From: JADGHX01 sp035760965
GTDB taxonomy: Bacteria > Pseudomonadota > Gammaproteobacteria > Steroidobacterales > Steroidobacteraceae
NCBI GenBank assembly: GCA_035760965.1
Contig: DASTRY010000030.1
Coordinates: 68,353-132,352, forward strand
DNA: 64,000 nucleotides
Direction: 5' to 3'
Below, one piece after another: positions 25,993-33,622 of this stretch (positions are counted from its first letter, which is position 1; each line of letters opens with the position of its first letter). Position numbers and translations under genes: made by a program. A model generated the notes under the pieces. It saw only the letters and a program-made list of their open reading frames with translations. It was not told the DNA's origin and searched no databases.

Positions 25993-25997
25993 GGCCC

Positions 25998-26819
25998 ATG
26001 TCCGCGCAACTGCGATTCTGGCGGGACTGCGCGCTGGATGGCGCATGCCTTGCGAGCGCGCATTATGGCGAGCACGAGTTCTCGCGGCACGTCCACGATG
26101 AAATGGTGATTGCCGTGACGGAGTACGGCGGTGCCGAGTGCCGCACGCGTATGGGATCGGATGTCTCGGGCCCGGATACGGTGTGGGTGTTCGCGCCGGG
26201 CGAATATCACTGCGGGTACGTGAGCGGCGATCGCCGCTGGCACTACCGCGGCATCTACATCGACGAGGCGGGATTGCGGTCGCTCGCGCGCATTCTGAAC
26301 GACGAGCGGAGCACGCGACTGTGGGTGCCGCCGGGGTTGTACGACGACGCCCAGCTCGCCCGCCTTTTGCTTTCGGCGCATCGGTGCTTCGACGAGCACA
26401 CGTCGATGCTCGAGCGGCAGGCGCGCTGGTGGGCCGCGATGGGGATGCTCTTCGGGCGGTACGGGCAGCCGCAACCGCGGCCCGAAGAGCGCGCGCCGAG
26501 TCGCGAGAGTCTGCGGCTGGCGCGCGATTTCATCGCCGACAACCTGGCGCGCAATGTGTCGGTGGACGAGCTTGCCGCGGTGAGCGGGCTCACGCGATTT
26601 CACTTGATGCGCTCGTTCGCGCGAGAGTTCGGGTTACCGCCGCATGCTTACGCGAATCAGCTGCGGCTGCTCGAAGCGAAGCGGCTCATCGCCGCCGGGC
26701 AAGCACCCGCGGATGCGGCTGCCGCCGTGGGGTTCTACGATCAGAGTCACCTGACGCGATTGTTTCGGCGCGCCTATGGGCTCACGCCGGGCGCCTACGC
26801 GAAGCTGCAGGCTCGGTGA
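25998..26819 (+). CDS. AraC family transcriptional regulator
   Basis: A 273-residue regulator with an N-terminal cupin-like sensing domain (HVHDEMVIAVTEYGG, FAPGEYHCGY) and a C-terminal double helix-turn-helix from about residue 170 (NVSVDELAAVSGLTRFHLMR and AAAVGFYDQSHLTRLFRRAY). The closing segment LTPGAYAKLQ is the AraC signature. The sensing part is of the kind that responds to small hydrophobic or amino-acid ligands; the ligand is unknown. It sits directly behind the AlaX-like gene and probably shares its transcript. The ATG at 25998 is preferred over a GTG at 25989 inside the previous stop. Confidence 0.93.
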   Translation: MSAQLRFWRDCALDGACLASAHYGEHEFSRHVHDEMVIAVTEYGGAECRTRMGSDVSGPDTVWVFAPGEYHCGYVSGDRRWHYRGIYIDEAGLRSLARILNDERSTRLWVPPGLYDDAQLARLLLSAHRCFDEHTSMLERQARWWAAMGMLFGRYGQPQPRPEERAPSRESLRLARDFIADNLARNVSVDELAAVSGLTRFHLMRSFAREFGLPPHAYANQLRLLEAKRLIAAGQAPADAAAAVGFYDQSHLTRLFRRAYGLTPGAYAKLQAR

Positions 26820-26868
26820 GGGGCCGGGAGCTCAGCAAGCGGCGCGGGATGGTGAGGTGCCGCGCTCC

Positions 26869-26925
26869 CAGTAAGCGGCACACGCTCAGTGAACTGCGAC
26901 ACGTTCAGTGAGGCGCCACCACACG
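26869..26925 (+). repeat. Three imperfect repeats of about 19 bases
   Basis: Three head-to-tail units begin CAGT: CAGTAAGCGGCACACGCT, then CAGTGAACTGCGACACGTT, then CAGTGAGGCGCCACCACACG. They lie between the AraC gene and the convergent GAF gene. They are too degenerate to call a function. Confidence 0.45.
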
Positions 26926-26970
26926 AGCACATCGCGGGTGGCGGCGCAGTACAGCGCGGCGGCGGCAAAG

Positions 26971-28974
26971 TCACGTCGGCGGAACGTACGTGAACGTGAT
27001 GTCTTCGCCGTCGTCGACCGGTGCGCGCTCGGCTTCGAGCTCCTGAATCGCGAGCGCTTTGACTTCGACGGTCGGCGCCTGGTCGTCATCGGCCACGGGC
27101 GACTCCGCCGCCGCCGATGTCGATTCGTCGCCCGATACCACCTCGATCGTTTCCACCGGACGCAGATCGAGGGCGGCAATCTCGTGCGAGCTCAGGTCGA
27201 GGGCGGGCCCTTCCTCCGTCGCCGCACGGATCGCGTTCGCGTCGAGCGCGCACAGCTCGACCGTGATCTCGGATTCGACGCGCGGGAGCGCTGCGCCTTC
27301 CTGAGGCGGCGGATCGTCCACGGTGAGCGCGAGCGCCAGCACTTCGAGCGTAGGCGCGTCCCCCGCAGCGAGCGCGAGAGCGAGCACCTCGTCGCGCGAC
27401 GCCTCCTCGACGACGGGGGGCTGCACGAGCGGATCGGGAGACGAGTGCCCTTCGGCCTCTGTCACTGTGCCGACCGTCGCGTCGGCCATCGTCACCGCGG
27501 GTGACGTCGTTGCCGGCACTTCAGAGACGTGCACGGCGGCTGCGGGCGCGATGGTCTCCGAGTCAGGCGTTGTTTCCAGTGCCTCCACGCCACCGCGTGA
27601 TGAATCGACATCCGCGTGACTCGAAAGCTCGGCGCTCTGATCGGCAGCTTGCGCGATCGGCGTGTCCGCTGCGCTCGGCGTCTCAGCAGGCACGGCGTCG
27701 CCCGCTGACGATTCGGGAAGCGCGAGCGGTGAGACTTCCAGCGCGCTCACCGGCGCGGCTTCGATCAACCCGAGCGGAATGCTATCGACGGCCGCAGCGC
27801 CCGAAGCTGCGACATATCGGGAGAACAGGATGACCTCGGCACCGGCGGGCTCCACGTAAAGCGGCTCAGCGGAAGCGCTTTGGGACGCCTCGGACGCCAT
27901 CGCATCCGGCGCGTCGGCTCGCAACGCGTTCGCGCCGGCGTCGGCACACGCTGCCGCGGACCCTGCATCACGCGCAGCGGCTGCGAAATTCGTGTCACCC
28001 GCGGCCTGCACGCCGCCTGCGGCCTGCGCCTCGACGGTGGCCGCGTCTTGCACGTCGACCGCCGCATCGTCTTTCGCAGTGGCCTCTTTCGCTGTCGACG
28101 ATCGCGTCTCCACTGCTGTTCCGTCGTCCCTCACCGCGAACGAGAGGACCCCAGTTGTGTTGGACGACGCAAGCGACGAAGTCGCCGCGGGACGCAGCTG
28201 CGCGGAATCGGCGCCCGTGCCCGCGCCACGCCCCATCGCGTTCAACTCACCGTCGACGACCGCGAGCTCGCGCGCGAGCCGCGAACGTTCATGCGACAAC
28301 GCCACGATCCGCGCGATCGCTGAAAAGAACGTCACGTCCTCGGGGCCGAACGCATCGCGCGTGCGGCTCGCGAACGAGAGCGTGCCGAGCAATCGATCGC
28401 TCGCCAGCAACGGATGGCACGCCACTGCGCGAATGCCCAGCTGCTTCACGATCTGCACGCGACGATCGCTCGAGCTCTGAACGTCGGCCACGACCAGCGC
28501 CGCGCGCTTCAGTGCGACGTTGCCGGACAGCGCCTGTCCGAATTCGATGCGCTCGAGACTGCGCGCTTCCGATTCGCTCACGCCGCTGCACGTCGCAAGC
28601 GCAAGCGCATCGCCCGCATCGTTCACCAGGAAATTGAAGTACGCATCGACACCCATCGGCTCGCGGATGTCGCCGAACAGCGCACGGAGCATCTCGTCCG
28701 CGGCGACACCGGCTCGCACCACCTCCGCCGCCTGACGCAGCAGAGCCCGCTGCGATTCTTCGAGCGCCTCGCGCGCACGGCTTGCGTCGCCCGCGGCCTC
28801 CATCTCGGTCGGATCATCGGCAAAGCCGGACACCGCCGCCTGCGCGCGGCTGCGCGCCTCGTCCGGCGGCACGAGCGCAGGCATCTCTGCCGTAACCTCC
28901 GCGAGGTCGACATCGAGGGAAAGGATGTCCGCATCCGGAAATTCAGGGGCGGGCTGTGTCATTACGAATGTCAT
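26971..28974 (-). CDS. GAF-domain protein with a very long acidic, alanine-rich tail
   Basis: A 667-residue protein, start chosen at the ATG at 28974 (MTFVMTQ) behind CAGGGAAA; 28962 is also possible. Residues about 30-95 include a helical, probably coiled stretch (SRAREALEESQRALLRQAAE). Residues about 85-230 form a GAF domain of the kind that precedes histidine kinases (YFNFLVNDAGDALALATCSG, ACHPLLASDRLLGTLSFASR). No kinase or output domain follows. Instead more than 400 residues are low complexity, rich in Ala, Glu, Asp, Ser, Thr, Pro and Val, with a recurring valine/leucine motif (EVLALALAAGD, LEVLALALTVDD, VELCALDAN, VEVKALAIQE) and a closing ITFTYVPPT. I see no signal peptide. The tail is probably disordered; function unknown. 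Confidence 0.8.
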   Translation of the reverse strand: MTFVMTQPAPEFPDADILSLDVDLAEVTAEMPALVPPDEARSRAQAAVSGFADDPTEMEAAGDASRAREALEESQRALLRQAAEVVRAGVAADEMLRALFGDIREPMGVDAYFNFLVNDAGDALALATCSGVSESEARSLERIEFGQALSGNVALKRAALVVADVQSSSDRRVQIVKQLGIRAVACHPLLASDRLLGTLSFASRTRDAFGPEDVTFFSAIARIVALSHERSRLARELAVVDGELNAMGRGAGTGADSAQLRPAATSSLASSNTTGVLSFAVRDDGTAVETRSSTAKEATAKDDAAVDVQDAATVEAQAAGGVQAAGDTNFAAAARDAGSAAACADAGANALRADAPDAMASEASQSASAEPLYVEPAGAEVILFSRYVAASGAAAVDSIPLGLIEAAPVSALEVSPLALPESSAGDAVPAETPSAADTPIAQAADQSAELSSHADVDSSRGGVEALETTPDSETIAPAAAVHVSEVPATTSPAVTMADATVGTVTEAEGHSSPDPLVQPPVVEEASRDEVLALALAAGDAPTLEVLALALTVDDPPPQEGAALPRVESEITVELCALDANAIRAATEEGPALDLSSHEIAALDLRPVETIEVVSGDESTSAAAESPVADDDQAPTVEVKALAIQELEAERAPVDDGEDITFTYVPPT

Positions 28975-29067
28975 GTCCAGATTTTCCCTGCGGAATGCGC
29001 CGCCTTCCCCTGCGCAATCCTCAGAAAAAATATATCGGCTCGCATACAGCCCGAGCACACTGTCGCC

Positions 29068-29154
29068 AAAAGCAGGCGCTTTTCGCAGCCGCGTGGGACA
29101 TAAGTTCGGCACCAAAGGCCGCAACAGCTAACGCGGCGTGTCACCTCCTGACAC
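29068..29154. other. Two inverted repeats upstream of the GAF-tail gene
   Basis: In the 203-base gap between the porin and the GAF-tail gene, AAAAGC-aggc-GCTTTT (29068-29083) and GTGTCA-cctcc-TGACAC (29138-29154) are perfect inverted repeats. The first lacks a clear T-run beyond its arm. The second contains AGGAGGTGA on the minus strand but no start codon at the right distance. Either may be an operator. Confidence 0.35.
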
Positions 29155-29177
29155 TATGGCGACAAACCGGTCACATT

Positions 29178-30824
29178 TTAGAAGGCGTACTGCGAGCGGA
29201 GCGCAATGACGTCCAAGTCCTGCCCGATCTGCACGCCGAGCGGCGGCGTGCCCGGTGGCGGCCCGAACGGCTGCATATTCCCCGCGCCCGCAGGATTCAG
29301 GCGATCCACGTCGATGCGCATGTAATCGAGCATCAGGCGGAAGTTTGCGTTCAGGTACCAGTTGAGGCCGACCGTCCAGATGTTCTGCACGCCACCGCGC
29401 ACGCCGTCCGCCGTTGCCGCGGTGCCGGCGAGACCCTCGTGGAAATCGAGATCGGTGTGCGAATAGCGCACAGCCAGCTCCCACGCGCCATATCCGCCCT
29501 GCGAACTGAACGGCACGCGTGCGCGCGGCGACTGGAAGGAGCCGTTCGCCACGTTGTAACGATGCCTCTCGCCCGTCAGCACCCAACTTGTCTGCACGTA
29601 GTACCCGCCGAACGAGGGGTCGGGCAACGTCGTGGGCTCGCGCCTCTCGACGCCGTACCAGAAGTTCTCGGCTTGCAGCAGCCAGTTCTTCCAGTTCATG
29701 CCGAGCTCGACGCCCAGAGCGTATGCGGAATCGGCATCGAGGCTGCCCGTATCGATGAGCCGGGTACTGTCGACGCGAATCTCCGGGCGATCGCGGAACC
29801 GGATCGGATAGCGAGCGCCGCTGGCCGTCGCACCCTGGTCGGCCGGGCGAAACACTTTCGTGCCGGACGTGCCGAGATGCACGTTATAGCTATCCGACGT
29901 CGCGACCAGATAGCCAAAGCGCCCCACCGCAGCGCGCTGCGAATCGAACACTTCCGCGTCGTTCACGGTGCGCGTCGTCAGCGTGAGCGAGCTCATCCAG
30001 CGCGCACCGCTGCCGCGAACGGCGAACCCGATGCGCCCGTCCGCGCCGGCGAGTGTGCGCGAGAGCTCGGACGGCGTGGCGCGCTCGGGAAAGAGCAGAT
30101 CCTCGACGCTAGTGCTGTCCTCCATGTTCGCGGCGGGGGAGAACGCGCCGAGTTGCAGACGAAACGGCCCGAAGCCGCTGTACGCGATCCACGCATCGTT
30201 GATCCGTGTGGGGCCTTCGGTGCCCGCGCCTCCGAGCTCGAGCATCAAGCGATAGTCGAAGTCGCGCGCGAGGCGTCCCTCGAAGCCCATGCGAGCGCGA
30301 CGGAAGTAGGCGCCGTCCGACAAGTCCTGCGCCGCCGCGATCTCGCGATTGCCGCTGCCGCCCACCGAGCCGCGTCGGAAATCGCTCGTCAGCGGACCGG
30401 CGGCATCCTGCTCGTGATGCGCCATATCGAGCTGCACGACGGCACGCAATGACGCCGACTGCCTGCCGTCGCCGCTCGTGATGGTCGGCCGGCCATTCGC
30501 GATCGAGACGCGCGCACTCTCCTGCTCCTTCAATTTGGCCTGCGCGACCGTTTGCTCGAGCGCGGTGACTTTCGCGGCCGTGTCCGCCGCCTCGCCGGCC
30601 TGCTGCGCTTGCTGTCGCAACTGCTCGATCAGCGCGGCCTGTTGCTCCAGCAGCTTCTGCTGTGCTTCGAGCTGCGCCTTTTGTGCTTCCAGAGCCTGCT
30701 GGAGCTGCTCGATCTGCTGCTGGATAGAAGGCTTCGTCTCAGCCGCCTGGAGAGACGGCGCGCCGAGCGCAGCCAGCAGCAGCATGGCAGCCGCACGCCG
30801 CCACGAATATGGATGACGTCGCAT
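29178..30824 (-). CDS. OprO/OprP-type outer-membrane porin
   Basis: A 548-residue anion porin precursor. A signal peptide (AAAMLLLAALGAPSLQAAE) is followed by a Gln-rich trimerisation coiled coil at about residues 33-100 (LQQALEAQKAQLEAQQKLLE). The barrel follows and ends in the C-terminal Phe (LRSQYAF) read by the Bam machinery. Strand motifs such as AYFRRARMGFEGRLARDFDYR are typical of phosphate-selective porins O and P. The gene begins 24 bases after modA with a GAAAG site, so the two form an operon, and the pair follows a ModE-like operator. This suggests an oxyanion such as molybdate rather than phosphate, as an inference. No modB or modC is nearby. Confidence 0.93.
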   Translation of the reverse strand: MRRHPYSWRRAAAMLLLAALGAPSLQAAETKPSIQQQIEQLQQALEAQKAQLEAQQKLLEQQAALIEQLRQQAQQAGEAADTAAKVTALEQTVAQAKLKEQESARVSIANGRPTITSGDGRQSASLRAVVQLDMAHHEQDAAGPLTSDFRRGSVGGSGNREIAAAQDLSDGAYFRRARMGFEGRLARDFDYRLMLELGGAGTEGPTRINDAWIAYSGFGPFRLQLGAFSPAANMEDSTSVEDLLFPERATPSELSRTLAGADGRIGFAVRGSGARWMSSLTLTTRTVNDAEVFDSQRAAVGRFGYLVATSDSYNVHLGTSGTKVFRPADQGATASGARYPIRFRDRPEIRVDSTRLIDTGSLDADSAYALGVELGMNWKNWLLQAENFWYGVERREPTTLPDPSFGGYYVQTSWVLTGERHRYNVANGSFQSPRARVPFSSQGGYGAWELAVRYSHTDLDFHEGLAGTAATADGVRGGVQNIWTVGLNWYLNANFRLMLDYMRIDVDRLNPAGAGNMQPFGPPPGTPPLGVQIGQDLDVIALRSQYAF

Positions 30825-30848
30825 CGATTGTCTTTCAGGCCCGAGACG

Positions 30849-31622
30849 TCAGGGCCGAATCGTGAACCCGAATTTCCGGAACGAGGCGCGCGCGCCTTCG
30901 CTGCGGAGGTACTTCAGGAATTGCGCGGTCGCGGGCTGCGCGGTCGCAGTGGCGGCCACCGGATAGATGATGGGCAGGTGCGAGCTCTCCGGAAAGACGC
31001 CGACGACCTTCACGCCCTTGTCGATGAGCGCGTCCGTCGCGTACACGATGCCGAGCGGCGCTTCGCCGCGCGAGACGAACGCGAGCGCCGAACGCACGTT
31101 CTCCGCGCGAATGATCCGATCGGCGACCTCGTCCCATACGCCGAGCGACGTGAGCGCGCCGTGCGCGTACTTCCCGACCGGCACCGAGTCCGGATCGCCG
31201 GTCGCCAAGCGGCCTCTGCCGAGCGTCCGCGCGAGTGGAAAGTTCGGCGCGATCTGCACTTGGATCGTGCTGTCTTTCGGGGCGATCAGCACCAGGCGAT
31301 TGCCGAGCAGATCCGTGCGGCTCGCCTTGTCGATGAGGTTGCGCGCGGCGAGATAGTCCATCCAGTCGGTATCGGCCGAGAAGAAGACGTCGGCGCGCGC
31401 GCCGGCCTCGATCTGCCGCGCGAGCGCCGAGCTCGCCGCATGCGACAGCTTCACCTCGTGACCCGTCTCGCGCGTGTACTTCGCGCCGACTTCATTGAGC
31501 GCGTCGGTGAGCGAAGAAGCCGCGAACACCAGCAACGGCGCATCGGCCGCACGCACCGGCAACACCGGCACCATCAGAACCGCGAGCAGGACCGAGAAGA
31601 CCGCGCGCCGTGTGTGCGTCAA
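30849..31622 (-). CDS. modA: Molybdate ABC transporter substrate-binding protein
   Basis: Periplasmic molybdate/tungstate-binding protein, 257 residues with signal peptide (AVLMVPVLPVRAAD). The ligand-binding FAASSLTDAL starts the mature domain, and DVFFSADTDWMD, ATGDPDSVPVGKYA and GIVYATDA are the usual ModA blocks that hydrogen-bond the oxyanion. It starts at a TTG at 31622, seven bases behind GGGAG. The gene is followed directly by an outer-membrane porin instead of modB and modC, so the membrane and ATPase subunits must be elsewhere or lost. A ModE-like operator lies 44 bases before the start codon. Confidence 0.95.
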   Translation of the reverse strand: MTHTRRAVFSVLLAVLMVPVLPVRAADAPLLVFAASSLTDALNEVGAKYTRETGHEVKLSHAASSALARQIEAGARADVFFSADTDWMDYLAARNLIDKASRTDLLGNRLVLIAPKDSTIQVQIAPNFPLARTLGRGRLATGDPDSVPVGKYAHGALTSLGVWDEVADRIIRAENVRSALAFVSRGEAPLGIVYATDALIDKGVKVVGVFPESSHLPIIYPVAATATAQPATAQFLKYLRSEGARASFRKFGFTIRP

Positions 31623-31638
31623 GCAAAGCTCCCATTCA

Positions 31639-31664
31639 GAATGGCTCGAGAGAATGGCTCGAGT
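31639..31664 (-). repeat. 13-base tandem duplication in the modA leader
   Basis: GAATGGCTCGAG is repeated twice in direct tandem (plus strand 31639 and 31652) between the ModE-like box and the modA ribosome site. Each unit holds a CTCGAG palindrome. No role is evident. Confidence 0.7.
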
Positions 31665-31665
31665 C

Positions 31666-31689
31666 CGCTATATTTTAGCGGACATAACG
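31666..31689 (-). promoter_or_regulatory. ModE-like operator before modA
   Basis: The plus strand reads CGCTAT, a 12-base spacer, then ATAACG. This is the half-site and spacing I recall for the E. coli mod operator (CGTTAT-N12-ATAACG), with shared spacer letters (ATT at its start, AC at its end). A second palindrome, TCCGCTA-N5-TAGCGGA (31664-31682), overlaps it. It would repress modA and the porin when molybdate is plentiful. No modE gene is in the window. Confidence 0.7.
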
Positions 31690-31827
31690 ATACGAACTCG
31701 CGCGAGAATTCGCAACCGCCACGCCGCGACACGTGACGCTTCGGGCGGCGGCTCCGCGGTGCTTGCGCTGGACAGTGCGCAGCGCAGGCTTGTATAGAGG
31801 CCGGGCCGCAGACCGAAGGGAAGCCTG

Positions 31828-33579
31828 ATGAACATGCAACGTGTCACGCTCGTCGTCGCCGCGCTGCTCGGCGCAACACTCGCCGCCAGCACCCCTGCCC
31901 TCGCCGCCGATGCCAACGCCGGCAAGAAAACGTTTCGCGCGCAGTGCGCGCTCTGCCACAGCGCCGAGCCGAACGACAACGGCGGTGCGCAGGGACCGAA
32001 CCTGAGCGACCTCATCGGCCGCCCCGCTGCGAGCGCGCCCGGGTTCTCCTACACGGATGCCATGAAGCGCTCGCATCTGAAGTGGGATGCGGCGACGCTC
32101 GACCGCTTCTTGAGCTCGCCCACGACGGTCGTGCCGGGCTCGGCGATGGTGATCGCCTTGCCGAACAAAGAGGATCGCGAGAACGTCATCGCGTATTTCA
32201 CTGCGCTGAAGAACGGCACGTTCAAGGACGAAGAGCCGCCCCGACGCGGCCCGCCGCCCGGCATGACGCCGCCGGCCAGCGCCGGCGCTGCGCACGGCGC
32301 GGCCGACTGGAAGAACGACAAGCCCGGCCGCGTGCATCGCATCGACGTAGCGAACTTGCCGCCGCCCTTCGCGACGCCCTCCGCCGCGAACTTCCCGCGC
32401 CTCGTCGAGAAGCCCGCGAACGCGAAACTGTCGCTGCCGCCTGGCTTCACGGTGAACGTGTTCGCGAAAGACCTCACCGGCCCGCGCGCGATGCGCGTCG
32501 CGCCGAACGGCGACATCTTCATCAGCGAAACGCAGGCGGGCCGCGTGAAAGTCATGCGACCGAGCGCGGACGGCGCGTCCGCGGCGAGCGTGACGACGTT
32601 CGCGCAGGGATTGCTGCAGCCTTTCGGCATCCGCTTCTACCCGGAGAACGGCCAGCCGCAATGGCTGTACGTCGCCGAGACGAATCGCGTCGTGCGCTAC
32701 GCGTACACGGTCGGCGACACCCAGGCGAGCGGCGTGCCGGAGGTCGTCGTGCCTCAGCTCGCGCCCTCGGGAGGCGGCCACTTCACGCGCGATATCGCCT
32801 TCTCGCCCGACGGCAAGCGCATGTTCGTGTCGGTCGGCTCGCAGTCGAACGTCGCCGAGCAGATGCCGAAGAAGACGCCGGAGGAGATCAAGGCGTGGGA
32901 AGCGCAGCACGGTCTCGGCGCCGCGTGGGGTGCGGAAGAGAATCGTGCCGATGTGCTGGTGTTCGAAGTCGGCTCGAAGAATCCGGGCAAGGTGTTCGCC
33001 ACCGGCATCCGCAATTGCGTCGGGCTCACCGTGCAGCCGCAAACCGGCGATCTGTGGTGCACGACGAACGAGCGCGACCTGCTCGGTGACGACCTCGTGC
33101 CCGACTATTCGACGCGCGTGAAGGAAGGCGGCTTCTACGGCTGGCCGTGGTACTACATGGGCAAGTACGAGGACCCGCGCCTGAAAGGCGATCGGCCGGA
33201 CCTCGCCGGCAAGGCGATCGTGCCGGACGTGCCGTACCAGGCGCACTCGGCGGCGCTCAATCTCGCCTTCTACACGGCGACTTCAGGCAAGGCGGCGTTC
33301 CCGAAGGAATACGTCGGCGATGGGTTCGCGGTGCTGCACGGCTCGTGGAACCGCGCGTTCCGCACCGGGCACAAGGTCGTGCGCGTGCGCATGAAGAACA
33401 ATGTGCCGACGGGCGAATACGAAGATTTCATGGTGGGATTCATCACCGATGACGGCAACGCCTGGGGACGCCCCGTGGGCGCCGCCGTGGCGCGCGATGG
33501 CTCGCTGCTCATCAGCGACGACGGCGGGAATGTCGTGTATCGAATTGCGTACGAGAACGGCTCGAACGCTGCACGCTGA
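31828..33579 (+). CDS. Cytochrome c / PQQ-type sugar dehydrogenase fusion
   Basis: A 583-residue exported oxidoreductase. After a signal peptide (AALLGATLAASTPALAA) comes a class I cytochrome c domain, residues about 28-130, with CALCH near residue 38 and a likely axial Met in PGSAMVIAL near residue 105. A Pro-rich linker leads to a six-bladed propeller of the glucose/sorbosone dehydrogenase family from about residue 195 (LPPGFTVNVFAKDLTGPRAM, GGHFTRDIAFSPDGKRMFVS, GDLWCTTNERDLLGDDLVPD, GSWNRAFRTGHKVVRV). The layout implies oxidation of an aldose-like substrate in the periplasm with electrons passed to the fused heme. A GAAGGGAAGCC site precedes the ATG. It is divergent from modA. Confidence 0.93.
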   Translation: MNMQRVTLVVAALLGATLAASTPALAADANAGKKTFRAQCALCHSAEPNDNGGAQGPNLSDLIGRPAASAPGFSYTDAMKRSHLKWDAATLDRFLSSPTTVVPGSAMVIALPNKEDRENVIAYFTALKNGTFKDEEPPRRGPPPGMTPPASAGAAHGAADWKNDKPGRVHRIDVANLPPPFATPSAANFPRLVEKPANAKLSLPPGFTVNVFAKDLTGPRAMRVAPNGDIFISETQAGRVKVMRPSADGASAASVTTFAQGLLQPFGIRFYPENGQPQWLYVAETNRVVRYAYTVGDTQASGVPEVVVPQLAPSGGGHFTRDIAFSPDGKRMFVSVGSQSNVAEQMPKKTPEEIKAWEAQHGLGAAWGAEENRADVLVFEVGSKNPGKVFATGIRNCVGLTVQPQTGDLWCTTNERDLLGDDLVPDYSTRVKEGGFYGWPWYYMGKYEDPRLKGDRPDLAGKAIVPDVPYQAHSAALNLAFYTATSGKAAFPKEYVGDGFAVLHGSWNRAFRTGHKVVRVRMKNNVPTGEYEDFMVGFITDDGNAWGRPVGAAVARDGSLLISDDGGNVVYRIAYENGSNAAR

Positions 33580-33589
33580 GCGGCGACTG

Positions 33590-33622
33590 GCGGGTCGAGG
33601 GAGCCGTAGTCCCTCAACCCGC
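33590..33622. terminator. Bidirectional hairpin terminator; GH15 stop lies in the stem
   Basis: GCGGGTCGAGGGA pairs with TCCCTCAACCCGC across a 7-base loop, 12 of 13 pairs matched. It lies in the 34-base gap between the convergent dehydrogenase and GH15 genes. The GH15 stop codon (33614-33616) is inside the right arm, so its last three codons are part of the hairpin. Confidence 0.75.

Noticed and set aside
29142..29150. AGGAGGTGA on the minus strand, a perfect ribosome binding sequence
   Set aside because: No ATG, GTG or TTG with an open frame follows at a suitable distance; it is better explained as part of the GTGTCA/TGACAC inverted repeat.
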